A program made the position numbers and the translations under genes. Shown piece after piece: positions 57,801 to 64,000 of a stretch of 64,000 nt of DNA. The notes under the pieces were generated by a model. That model searched no databases. It had not been told where the DNA came from and was given only the letters and a program-made list of their open reading frames with translations. Origin of the DNA: DATARH01 sp035648415 (lineage in GTDB: Bacteria; Pseudomonadota; Alphaproteobacteria; ATCC43930; CGMCC-115725); NCBI GenBank assembly GCA_035648415.1, contig DASRLO010000031.1, positions 13,808 through 77,807 on the forward strand, read 5' to 3'. How positions within the stretch are numbered: position 1 is the first letter of the stretch; each line of letters begins with the position of its first letter.

Positions 57801-59432
57801 AATCGCCCATGCGACGTTGAGGACCAGCACCTCGGTGTCGTCGAAATCGCTCAGGACCCAGCGCGCGACCCCGATGATCAACGCGACGACGAGCAGGCCG
57901 AAGATGATCAAATGCGGCCGGACGATCTTGTAGTCAAAGTAATCGTGCGGCAGCAGCCCGCCCTTTTCGGTGACGTTGAACTTGCCGCGCTTGGGATTGA
58001 CCAGCGTCGCCAGCGTCGGCCGCAAAATGTACAGAGCAAGGACGCTTTCGTAGATTTCGCCCCAGAACGAATGACGATAGCGCGACTGCAGCCGGGAATT
58101 GGTCACCGTCGAATGGATCAGATGCGGCGCGGCGTAGACGATCACCATCAGGCCGCTCGCGGCGATGATGTTCAGGCGAAACATCAAATAGGCGAGCGGC
58201 GCGGTCAGAAAGACAAAACGCGGCAAACCAAAGAAAAAGTGCAGCATCGCGTTCAGATAGCAGATGCGCTGACCGAAGCCGAGGCCGCGCCCCAGCATCG
58301 GGTTGTCGATGCGGAAGATCTGGGTCATGCCGCGCGCCCAGCGCATGCGCTGGCCGACATGGATGGCCAGCCGCTCGGTCGCTAGGCCGGCCGCCAACGG
58401 CAGCCGCAGGTAAGCTGAATTCCAGCCGGCGCGATGCATGCGCAGCGCGGTGTGCGCGTCTTCCGTCACGGTCGCGACGGCAAAACCACCGATCGATTCA
58501 ACCGCCGTCCGTCGGATGACCGCGCACGAGCCGCAGAAGAACGACGCGTTCCACAAATCGTTGCCGTCCTGGATGAGGCCATAAAACAGCTGGCCCTCGT
58601 TGGGCACGGTGGCGCCGCCGCGCAGGTTCCGCTCGAACGGGTCGGGGGAATAAAAATGGTGCGGCGTCTGCACCAGCGCGAGGCGCGGATCGCGCAAAAA
58701 CCAGCCGATCGTGAGCTGCAGGAAAGCGCGCGTCGGCACGTGATCGCTGTCGAACAGCGCGAGCAGCTCGCCGTCGGTGCCGGCCAGCGCGTGGTTGAGG
58801 TTGCCGGCCTTGGCGTGCTCGTTACTGTCGCGGGTGATGTAACCGACGCCGCAAGCCGCGGCGAATTCACGGAACTCTTCGCGGCGCCCATCGTCGAGCA
58901 CGTAGATTTTGAGTTTATCGAGCGGATAGTCGAGCGAAAGCGCGCCCAAGATCGTATTCTGCACCACCGACAGCGGCTCGTTGTAGGTCGGGATGAACAG
59001 ATCGACGGTAGGCCATTCGGCGATATCTTCAGGCAGCGCCACCGGCGGCCGGTGCAACGGCCATGCCGTCTGGATGTAACCCAGCACCAGCACAAGCCAG
59101 GCGTAGAGCTCGGCGAGGATCAGTCCGATGCCGAGAAAAGCTTCAAGCTCCGAGGGGAACTGCAAGGTCTCGGTCAGCCGCCACCAAATGTAGCGGGTCG
59201 AGACGGCGATCGATAGGGTTATGAGAATCAATGTCACGCCGCGCGACGGCTGGCCGCGGATCAGCAGCATCACGACGATGGTCAATATCGCGAAGAGCGC
59301 CTGCGACACCAAGTCGAGCGGGGTGATAATGACGATGCCGAGAAAGAAGACGCCGGCCACCACCATCGCCGCCAAAACCAGGTTCTGGCCGATGAATTCG
59401 GATTCGCCGATACGCCTCAGCCGCCCAAGCAT
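54855..59432 (-). CDS. bcsAB: Fused cellulose synthase BcsA-BcsB
   Basis: A 1525-residue inner-membrane enzyme that polymerises UDP-glucose into cellulose. BcsA part: DDG at 180-182, DSD at 228-230, FFCGS at 298-302, TED at 323-325, QRMRW at 361-365, so the GT2 site is intact. PilZ domain about 555-665 with RGSVR (564-568) and NLSTTG (591-596) for cyclic di-GMP. Residues 697-718 form a hydrophobic segment ending AIAQ, like a signal peptide, then a Pro/Gly linker and BcsB (about 840-1515) with a final membrane helix. Fusion resembles AcsAB of Komagataeibacter. Confidence 0.95.
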   Translation of the reverse strand: MLGRLRRIGESEFIGQNLVLAAMVVAGVFFLGIVIITPLDLVSQALFAILTIVVMLLIRGQPSRGVTLILITLSIAVSTRYIWWRLTETLQFPSELEAFLGIGLILAELYAWLVLVLGYIQTAWPLHRPPVALPEDIAEWPTVDLFIPTYNEPLSVVQNTILGALSLDYPLDKLKIYVLDDGRREEFREFAAACGVGYITRDSNEHAKAGNLNHALAGTDGELLALFDSDHVPTRAFLQLTIGWFLRDPRLALVQTPHHFYSPDPFERNLRGGATVPNEGQLFYGLIQDGNDLWNASFFCGSCAVIRRTAVESIGGFAVATVTEDAHTALRMHRAGWNSAYLRLPLAAGLATERLAIHVGQRMRWARGMTQIFRIDNPMLGRGLGFGQRICYLNAMLHFFFGLPRFVFLTAPLAYLMFRLNIIAASGLMVIVYAAPHLIHSTVTNSRLQSRYRHSFWGEIYESVLALYILRPTLATLVNPKRGKFNVTEKGGLLPHDYFDYKIVRPHLIIFGLLVVALIIGVARWVLSDFDDTEVLVLNVAWAIFNLLTIAAAIAVGRETRQLRGSVRLGLEIPSVIYLADGQSLVTRSRNLSTTGGLFTAPRPEGVAYDEIVQIELPVGERTAMLPARVVAWDGEVLRVAFEQLTLRQQRDLVRVVLCRADAWLDWEEHPVDRPMRAVREILSSIGGLFVRPTFRGVLLAGGVGLGALLLGGAAIAQTNAPSSSLPNSPSTPPTAGVGPSGAGPLTGAAAPPPQGAQVPLPGPATQIIPGAMSPQSQTPGDQPQMPGPAGGTAEIQPTPSTPGTPSAPGTPGAPTGTTRTQTLTLKDLGAASPIRLIGVQGEGSLPFSVRRDEVVTGGKMDLTFAYSPALIPELSHLTVLINGEVVGNIALPKEQSSGATATLQINPVLFQEDNRVLFRFIGHYTLGCEDPLHSSLWLVLSNTTSLTTQLQKLPLPNDLSVLPTPFYDPKDMQALSLPFVFASKVSPETLQAAGTVASWFGALASYKGATFPTSLDTIPNGNAVVFATDNEKPAGLDLPAINGPTIAIVANPNNSENKLLLVMGRNADELRAAADTLALGAPALTGDTQVVGNPDIPARKPYDAPRWVPIDRPVRFGELVQPTNLQGNGLVPGLLTLNFRTAPDLFVWGNTGVPLDIRYRYPAGTWMNFRDSRLDVSINNSYLRSLPLTQEGVVQKVKDIISPDFVLNEETVRVPPYYVFGQNQLQFYYDLRPIKQGECQDVLPNNVQESIDPDSTIDLSKTDRFTSLPNLAFFVNSGYPFTKMADLSDTAVVLPDQLTAPDMEAYLELMGMMGDSTGFPVVHAAVVTPSGVDKVSGRDLLVLGSIDHQPLLTKWVQNGKLRVENGHLRVGLTSALDRVYTALDPNAAAERQRVDNLLVAQGDNLAAMIGLQSPLNSSRSAVIITGSTPDKLLTVINAFRNRDLNPSIQGDLMIAGSGRITSFRIGNEYSVGHLPTLTKLRWWLGNSPLILILFTLIGVLIIALVAYWLLRRLAIGRLGRRTVD

Positions 59433-59573
59433 CCGCTAGCCCCTCTCTGCCAAGGCCGGCGACAGGCCGCACCGGAATGTCGCCCCGGACCTAAGACGCC
59501 GCTCCCAACCACCCCAGCAAACTCCCGCATCCCCGCGCCGGTGAGCGGGCAACCCTGTTTCTCCGCCATCTCG

Positions 59574-60068
59574 TCAGCGCGAGCGATCGCCGGGCCGCCG
59601 CGATCCAGGAATTTGCCGCGGGCGCTCGCGCGGATCGGGCAGACGGTCGCGCGCATCGGACAACCGTCCGAACACCACGTCGAGCGACCGCTCGTTGCCT
59701 TGCCGGCTGTCGGCGGAACCCGCAGGCGGCTCCGCGGTGGAACCTGTTTCGCCGGCCGCCGGCTGGCCACCCTCGCGGTAGGCCCCGCCGAGCAGGCCGG
59801 GCGCGCCCGGCGGCGCTGGCGGCGTGGCCGAAACGTCGGATGACCCGCGTGTCCCCGTGACCGGCGCAACGGGCTCGTCAGTATATTCGCCCGGTTCAAC
59901 CTCACGAAGAGGTTCGCCGGCCGGGATCGCGTGTCCTGCCGTATCGGGATAAGGCGGCGATGTCACCGCGGCGTCGGTGATTTCGCGAGCGCCGGCGAAC
60001 TCTCGGTAGCGAAGCTCCGGAGTTTGCAGCCACGAAAATAATCTCTCAATGTCGTCTTCGTGATCCAT
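59574..60068 (-). CDS. Cellulose operon leader protein, BcsP/BcsR-like
   Basis: A 164-residue protein. The N-terminus DDIERLFSWLQTPELRYREF has the pattern D-I-x2-LF...-Y-x-E seen in the small BcsR/BcsP cellulose regulators. The middle is Pro/Gly/Ala-rich and disordered, and SLDVVFGRLSDA near the end resembles the short VFxRL motif at the end of BcsP-type proteins. It starts the cellulose operon, 141 bases before bcsAB. In E. coli BcsR controls assembly and stability of the synthase complex. The assignment rests on motif and position. Confidence 0.5.
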   Translation of the reverse strand: MDHEDDIERLFSWLQTPELRYREFAGAREITDAAVTSPPYPDTAGHAIPAGEPLREVEPGEYTDEPVAPVTGTRGSSDVSATPPAPPGAPGLLGGAYREGGQPAAGETGSTAEPPAGSADSRQGNERSLDVVFGRLSDARDRLPDPRERPRQIPGSRRPGDRSR

Positions 60069-60207
60069 CGTTTATTAGTTACCTGCGTGCCATCTGAAGA
60101 AAAAATCTCGGCTACTCGATGCGAAAATACAGATGTCTCACTTATCGTAGACCGCAACCGGGTTCTCTAGATTCGATGCATCTCGCGCCGGCCCGTTCGC
60201 ATCTCCC

Positions 60208-60228
60208 GTTGTAACAACCTGTAACAAC
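60208..60228. promoter_or_regulatory. Operator-like repeats upstream of the cellulose operon
   Basis: TGTAACAAC occurs at 60210-60218 and 60220-60228, exactly one helical turn apart. The first copy is part of the palindrome GTTGTAACAAC (60208-60218). The 234-base gap from 60069 to 60302 is richer in A/T than the surroundings and precedes the minus-strand start at 60068, so it should hold the bcs promoter. Binding by a regulator is inferred. Confidence 0.45.
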
Positions 60229-60302
60229 GTGTGGTTGATAAATTAAAAGGCACCTTGCCCGCGACACATGCCCCACGTTACTCGATGCCTCATCCTAGCA
60301 CC

Positions 60303-62687
60303 TTAATTTTGAAACGGGTAAATGGATTCTGAGGCTAAACGGCCGCTCAGGCAGGCGCGCGCGGCAGCATCCAGAATCGCGTTCTGGTCGATACCGTAGT
60401 AGCGGTAAAGATCGGGGAGGTCGCCTGACTGGCCGAATTGATCAACCCCCAGGGGCATCACGCGGTGGTGGGCGACACTGCCGAGCCACGACAGCGTTGC
60501 CGGATGGCTGTCGGCGACGGTTACGATTGCGGCATCAGGCCGCAACCTCTCGAGCAGCCTCTCGGCCAATCCGCGTTCGCCCCGCCCGGCCGCGGCGCGC
60601 CAGTTGCGGTGCAGCCGGTCGGGAGATGTCACCGCCAGCACCCCTGCCTGCGGCAAATCCTCGGCCAGCGCGTCAAAGGCGGCGATCGCCTCGGGGGCTA
60701 CCGCGCCGCAATAGGCGATCGCCAGCTCGCAGTCCGGCCCCGGCTCGCGCAGCCAATAGCCGCCCCCGACAATGGCCTGCGCCAGGCCGGCGTCGATCGT
60801 CCGCGCCGGCTGGTCGATAGGCCGTGTCGACAGCCGGAAATAGACCGATTCGCCGCCGTCGCGCTGGATTTCGCCGAATGCCCAGCGCAGCAGCACCGCG
60901 AGCTCGTCGGCAAAGGCCGGCTCGAACGCCAGCAGGCCGGGCTGCGCCAACCCGATCAGCGGTTCGGCGACCGATTGATGCGCGCCGCCTTCGGGCGCGA
61001 GGCTGATCCCCGACGGCGTCGCCACCAGGATGAAGCGCGCGTCCTGGTACAGCGCATAGTTGAGCGCGTCGAGGCCGCGCTTGATGAACGGGTCGTAGAG
61101 CGTCCCGATCGGCAGCAGCCGGCCGCCGAACACCGGCCCGGCAAGCCCCAGCGCGGCGAGCTGCAGAAACAGATTATGCTCGGCGATGCCGAGCTCGATG
61201 TGCTGGCCCCGCGGCGACATCGCCCAGCGCTGCGCCGAGACGACGTTCTCCTCGCGAAAGGTGTCCTGCCGCTCGGCGCGGTCGAAGATGCCGCGCCGGT
61301 TGACCCAGGCGCCGAGATTGGTCGATACGGTGACGTCGGGCGAGGTCGTGACGATGCGCCGCGCCAGCTCGCTGTCGCCGCCGGCGATCCCGCCAAGAAT
61401 GCGGCCGAAGGCCTCCTGGGTGGACTGGCGCTTGCCGCGCGGCGCCGGGATCTCGGGCACGGCGATGGCCGGCGTCGCCCGCCGCCGTGCCCCGGCGTCC
61501 GCCAGCGGCACCGAGCGCAGCAGCGCCGACAATTCGGCTTCGGGCAGGTCGAGCCCGGAAAACTGCTCCCATTCCGCGCCCGCCGGCACCCCCATTCCGC
61601 GCTGGAACAAGGCCATCTGCGCCGGGTTCATCAAGCCTGCATGGTTGTCCTTGTGCCCGGCGAGGGGCAGGCCGTAGCCCTTGATCGTGTAGGCGATGAA
61701 GCAGGTCGGGCGATCGTCGGTAATGCTGTGGAACGCGTCGAGCACCGCCTCCATGTCGTGGCCGGCGAGATTGGTCATCAGCGCGTGCAGCGAATCGTCG
61801 TCGTGCTCGTCGAGGATCGCGCGGATCCCCGGATAGCGGTTGAGGTCGCGCAGCAAATGCTCACGCCAGCCCTCGCCGCCTTTGTAGACGAGCGCCGAAT
61901 AGAGCGAGTTCGGGCAGGCGTCGATCCATTCGCGCAGATGCGCGCCATCGGGCCGGGCAAAGGCGGCTTCGAGCTTGCGGCCGTATTTGAGCGTGACGAC
62001 ACGCCAGCCGACCAGCTCGAACAAGGCGTCGATACGACCGAACAGGCGATCGGACACCACCGCGTCGAGGCTCTGGCGATTGTAGTCGATGATCCACCAC
62101 AGATTGCGGACGTCGTGTTTCCACCCCTCGAGCAGCGCTTCGAAGATGTTGCCCTCGTCGAGTTCGGCGTCGCCGGCGAGCGCGATCATCCGCCCCGGTG
62201 GCGCGTCGGTCGGCACCATGTCGTGCAGCCGCAGGTAATCCTGGGCCAGCGAGGCGAACAGGGTAACGCCGACGCCGAGCCCGACCGAGCCGGTGGAGAA
62301 ATCGACGATGTCGCCGTCCTTGGTGCGCGAGGGGTAGGCCTGGGCGCCGCCAAGGGCGCGGAAGCGTTCGAGCTTGTCGCGGCTCTGGTGACCCAGCAGG
62401 TATTGCAGGGCATGGAACACCGGCGCCGCGTGCGGCTTGACCGCGACCCGGTCCTGCGGCCGCAGCACGTCGAGATAAAGCGCGGTCATCACGGTCGCCA
62501 CCGAGGCGCTCGACGCCTGGTGCCCGCCAACCTTGAGCCCGTCGCGGCTCGGGCGCAGATGGTTGGCGTTGTGGATCATCCACGTCGACAGCCACAGCAC
62601 CTTCTTCTCCAGGGCCCGCAGCAACGCCAACCGCTTCGCCGGCATGGTCTCTGCCGCTCGCCTCCGCAGGGTGGTATGATCGCTCAT
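60303..62687 (-). CDS. Transketolase/homodimeric pyruvate dehydrogenase E1-like enzyme
   Basis: A 794-residue thiamine-diphosphate enzyme. The N-terminal domain has GLKVGGHQASSASVATVMTA and the ThDP/Mg motif GDAELDEGNIFEALLEGW with NR later. The pyrimidine domain has HIELGIAEHNLFLQLAALGL (the activating Glu), and the C-terminal domain contains LGVDQFGQSGDLPDLYRYYG. This layout is shared by AceE-type E1 and the long alphaproteobacterial transketolase-like proteins. No E2 or E3 gene is adjacent, so a 2-oxoacid dehydrogenase role is not supported by context. It lies upstream of the bcs promoter region on the same strand. Confidence 0.82.
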   Translation of the reverse strand: MSDHTTLRRRAAETMPAKRLALLRALEKKVLWLSTWMIHNANHLRPSRDGLKVGGHQASSASVATVMTALYLDVLRPQDRVAVKPHAAPVFHALQYLLGHQSRDKLERFRALGGAQAYPSRTKDGDIVDFSTGSVGLGVGVTLFASLAQDYLRLHDMVPTDAPPGRMIALAGDAELDEGNIFEALLEGWKHDVRNLWWIIDYNRQSLDAVVSDRLFGRIDALFELVGWRVVTLKYGRKLEAAFARPDGAHLREWIDACPNSLYSALVYKGGEGWREHLLRDLNRYPGIRAILDEHDDDSLHALMTNLAGHDMEAVLDAFHSITDDRPTCFIAYTIKGYGLPLAGHKDNHAGLMNPAQMALFQRGMGVPAGAEWEQFSGLDLPEAELSALLRSVPLADAGARRRATPAIAVPEIPAPRGKRQSTQEAFGRILGGIAGGDSELARRIVTTSPDVTVSTNLGAWVNRRGIFDRAERQDTFREENVVSAQRWAMSPRGQHIELGIAEHNLFLQLAALGLAGPVFGGRLLPIGTLYDPFIKRGLDALNYALYQDARFILVATPSGISLAPEGGAHQSVAEPLIGLAQPGLLAFEPAFADELAVLLRWAFGEIQRDGGESVYFRLSTRPIDQPARTIDAGLAQAIVGGGYWLREPGPDCELAIAYCGAVAPEAIAAFDALAEDLPQAGVLAVTSPDRLHRNWRAAAGRGERGLAERLLERLRPDAAIVTVADSHPATLSWLGSVAHHRVMPLGVDQFGQSGDLPDLYRYYGIDQNAILDAAARACLSGRLASESIYPFQN

Positions 62688-62753
62688 GGTTGACTAAATA
62701 CACCGCTGTGTCCCTCGGGCGAATACCCTTGGGACGGGATGGAGCCGCAGCAC

Positions 62754-63113
62754 ATGAGCGAGACGATCAGCGACCTCGGCGAGCGCAGCGTAATTGTCAC
62801 CGCGAGCGCCGCCAAGCGCATTGCCTTTCTGCGCGAGCAGGAAGAGGTCGGCGGCGCCAATCTGCGCATAGCGGTGTCGGGCGGCGGATGTTCGGGCTTT
62901 CAGTATGGGCTGAGCTTCGACGACCAGACCAACCCCGACGACCGCGTCTTCGAGCGGGACGGGGTCGGGGTTGTCATCGACGACGTGTCGCTCGATCTCT
63001 TGAACGGCGCCGAGGTCGATTTCGTCGAGGATCTGATGGGCGCGTCATTCCAAATACGCAACCCGAACGCGGCCTCGTCCTGCGGCTGCGGCAATTCCTT
63101 TTCGGTCGCCTAA
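62754..63113 (+). CDS. erpA: Iron-sulfur cluster insertion protein, ErpA/A-type carrier
   Basis: A 119-residue A-type carrier. The three cluster-binding cysteines are in GGGCSGFQY and SSCGCGNSF; VTASAAKRIAFLREQE is the usual start of the fold. It transfers Fe-S clusters to target enzymes in the cytoplasm. ATG at 62754 has GGAG seven bases upstream and gives the family length; another ATG lies 15 bases earlier. It is divergent from the transketolase-like gene (66 bases). Confidence 0.9.
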   Translation: MSETISDLGERSVIVTASAAKRIAFLREQEEVGGANLRIAVSGGGCSGFQYGLSFDDQTNPDDRVFERDGVGVVIDDVSLDLLNGAEVDFVEDLMGASFQIRNPNAASSCGCGNSFSVA

Positions 63114-63138
63114 GAGGCCGGGCGACCCTCTCTTGCTC

Positions 63139-63224
63139 GTCATTGCGAGGAGCCGACAGGCGACGCGGCAATCTCGATTGAGCGCGTACCCGGCGCGAGA
63201 TTGCTTCGCTCCGCTCGCAATGAC
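63139..63224. repeat. Dispersed inverted-repeat element, copy 2
   Basis: Same outer ends as the element at 46050: GTCATTGCGAG (63139-63149) and CTCGCAATGAC (63214-63224), with inner GGCAATCT and AGATTGCTTCG. It lies in the 125-base gap between erpA and xthA, which are in the same direction, so a shared transcript would carry it as a hairpin. Confidence 0.8.
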
Positions 63225-63238
63225 ATAGGGCCACGCCG

Positions 63239-64000
63239 ATGAAAATCGCGACCTGGAACGTCAACTCGGTCAAGGTTCGGCTGCCGCACCTCCTCGATTT
63301 CCTGAAGAGCGCGCAGCCCGACGTGCTGTGCCTGCAGGAGATCAAATGCGTGGCCGACGATTTCCCGCGGCTCGAAATGGCGACGCTCGGCTACAAGGTC
63401 GAGGCCCTGGGCCAGCGCGCCTATAACGGCGTGGCGCTGCTGTCGAAGGAGCCCGCGCGCGAAATCGTCTACGGTTTGCCGGGCGACGACGGCGACGACC
63501 ATGCGCGCTACCTTGAAGCCAGCTTCGGGCCGCCCGGCGCCGAGGCGCGGATCGCCTCGATCTACCTGCCCAACGGCAACCCGTCGGGCACCGACAAATT
63601 CACCTACAAATTGGGCTGGATGGACCGTCTGAACCAGCACGTCGCCGGACTGCTGCGCCGCGAGATGCCGTTCGTGCTGGCCGGCGACTACAACATCTGC
63701 CCGAGTGACGACGACGTTTACGACCCGGTCGCTTTCCGCGACGACGCGCTTTGCCGCATCGAGGCCCGTTCGCGGTTTCGCGGGCTGCTCAACCAGGGCC
63801 TGGTCGATGCCTATCGCGTGTTCCACCGCGAGCCGCACAAATATACTTATTGGGACTATCAGGCCGGGCGCTGGCACCGCGACGAGGGATTGCGCATCGA
63901 CCATTTGCTGCTGTCGCCGCATGCCGCCGACCGCGTTGTCGGCTGCGACATCGACAAGTCGCCGCGCGGCAGGGAACGCGCCTCCGACCACACGCCGATC
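63239..64000 (+). CDS. xthA: Exodeoxyribonuclease III (runs off the right edge)
   Basis: The first 254 codons of an EEP-family AP endonuclease/3'-5' exonuclease that repairs abasic sites. KIATWNVNSVKVRLPHLLDF opens the fold; LCLQEIKC has the metal-binding Glu, GDYNICPSDDDVYDP the catalytic Asp-Asn pair, and LRIDHLLLS and SDHTPI the final Asp and His. Only a few codons appear to be missing past base 64000. Confidence 0.93.
   Translation, partial: MKIATWNVNSVKVRLPHLLDFLKSAQPDVLCLQEIKCVADDFPRLEMATLGYKVEALGQRAYNGVALLSKEPAREIVYGLPGDDGDDHARYLEASFGPPGAEARIASIYLPNGNPSGTDKFTYKLGWMDRLNQHVAGLLRREMPFVLAGDYNICPSDDDVYDPVAFRDDALCRIEARSRFRGLLNQGLVDAYRVFHREPHKYTYWDYQAGRWHRDEGLRIDHLLLSPHAADRVVGCDIDKSPRGRERASDHTPI

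Noticed and set aside
58434..59216. 260-codon plus-strand frame inside bcsAB
   Set aside because: Antisense to the catalytic glycosyltransferase domain, which is fully conserved.

Overview
The window is GC-rich, gene-dense bacterial DNA with no rRNA, tRNA, phage or CRISPR signal. It looks like a chromosome segment of an alphaproteobacterium, probably Rhodospirillales-like. The grounds are a fused bcsAB cellulose synthase of the Komagataeibacter type, a Ku plus PE-LIG-POL LigD pair, many SDR and crotonase-type catabolic genes, and two copies of a GTCATTGCGAG inverted repeat of a kind common in alphaproteobacteria. No phylogenetic marker is present, so this placement is an inference.

Layout. 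(1) 1-2522, minus: a small fatty-acid or polyketide-type operon (FabL-like reductase, a paralogue with altered catalytic residues, FabZ-like dehydratase, truncated ketosynthase), divergent from an SDR across a region with a tandem dyad. (2) 3.6-7.2 kb: zincin, PhhB, HSD10-like SDR, PagL-type lipid A deacylase, proline iminopeptidase, small lipoprotein. (3) 7.2-13.1 kb, minus: a tightly packed catabolic operon (enoyl-CoA hydratase, flavoprotein dehydrogenase, fluoroacetate-dehalogenase-like hydrolase, D-aminoacylase-like amidohydrolase, oxaloacetate-decarboxylase-like enzyme). (4) 13.3-20.4 kb, plus: an ABC-2 exporter pair and a branched-chain/HAAT ABC importer whose LivM and LivG are one protein. 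(5) 20.4-34.3 kb: a second PEPM/ICL enzyme, RecQ, two VOC proteins, an esterase, SDR and D-2-hydroxyacid dehydrogenase, an NHL propeller, an arginine-rich disordered protein, an amidase with a small GatC-like partner, a flavin monooxygenase/ACAD and a GST. (6) 34.4-38.5 kb: glycogen debranching enzyme divergent from TreZ. (7) 38.4-42.0 kb: Ku-LigD end-joining operon. (8) 42-48.5 kb: PCC/DUF296 protein, MDR oxidoreductase, coiled-coil membrane protein, ABM protein, MlaC-like protein, an internally duplicated protein, acyltransferase 3, double-GNAT protein. (9) 48.5-60.1 kb: a truncated foreign-looking gene fragment, a stand-alone PilZ protein and a cellulose synthase operon. (10) 60.3-64 kb: transketolase/E1-like enzyme, ErpA and the start of XthA.

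The most distinctive region is the cellulose locus. BcsA and BcsB are one polypeptide with an internal signal-peptide-like junction. BcsC is split into a TPR scaffold gene and an outer-membrane porin gene, overlapping by 4 bases, and each begins with its own signal peptide followed by the same roughly 75-residue TPR-like module. A small BcsP/BcsR-like gene leads the operon and an SGNH hydrolase closes it. No bcsZ or bcsD is visible. The PilZ domain inside BcsA and the separate PilZ gene at the downstream end of the locus both suggest control by cyclic di-GMP.
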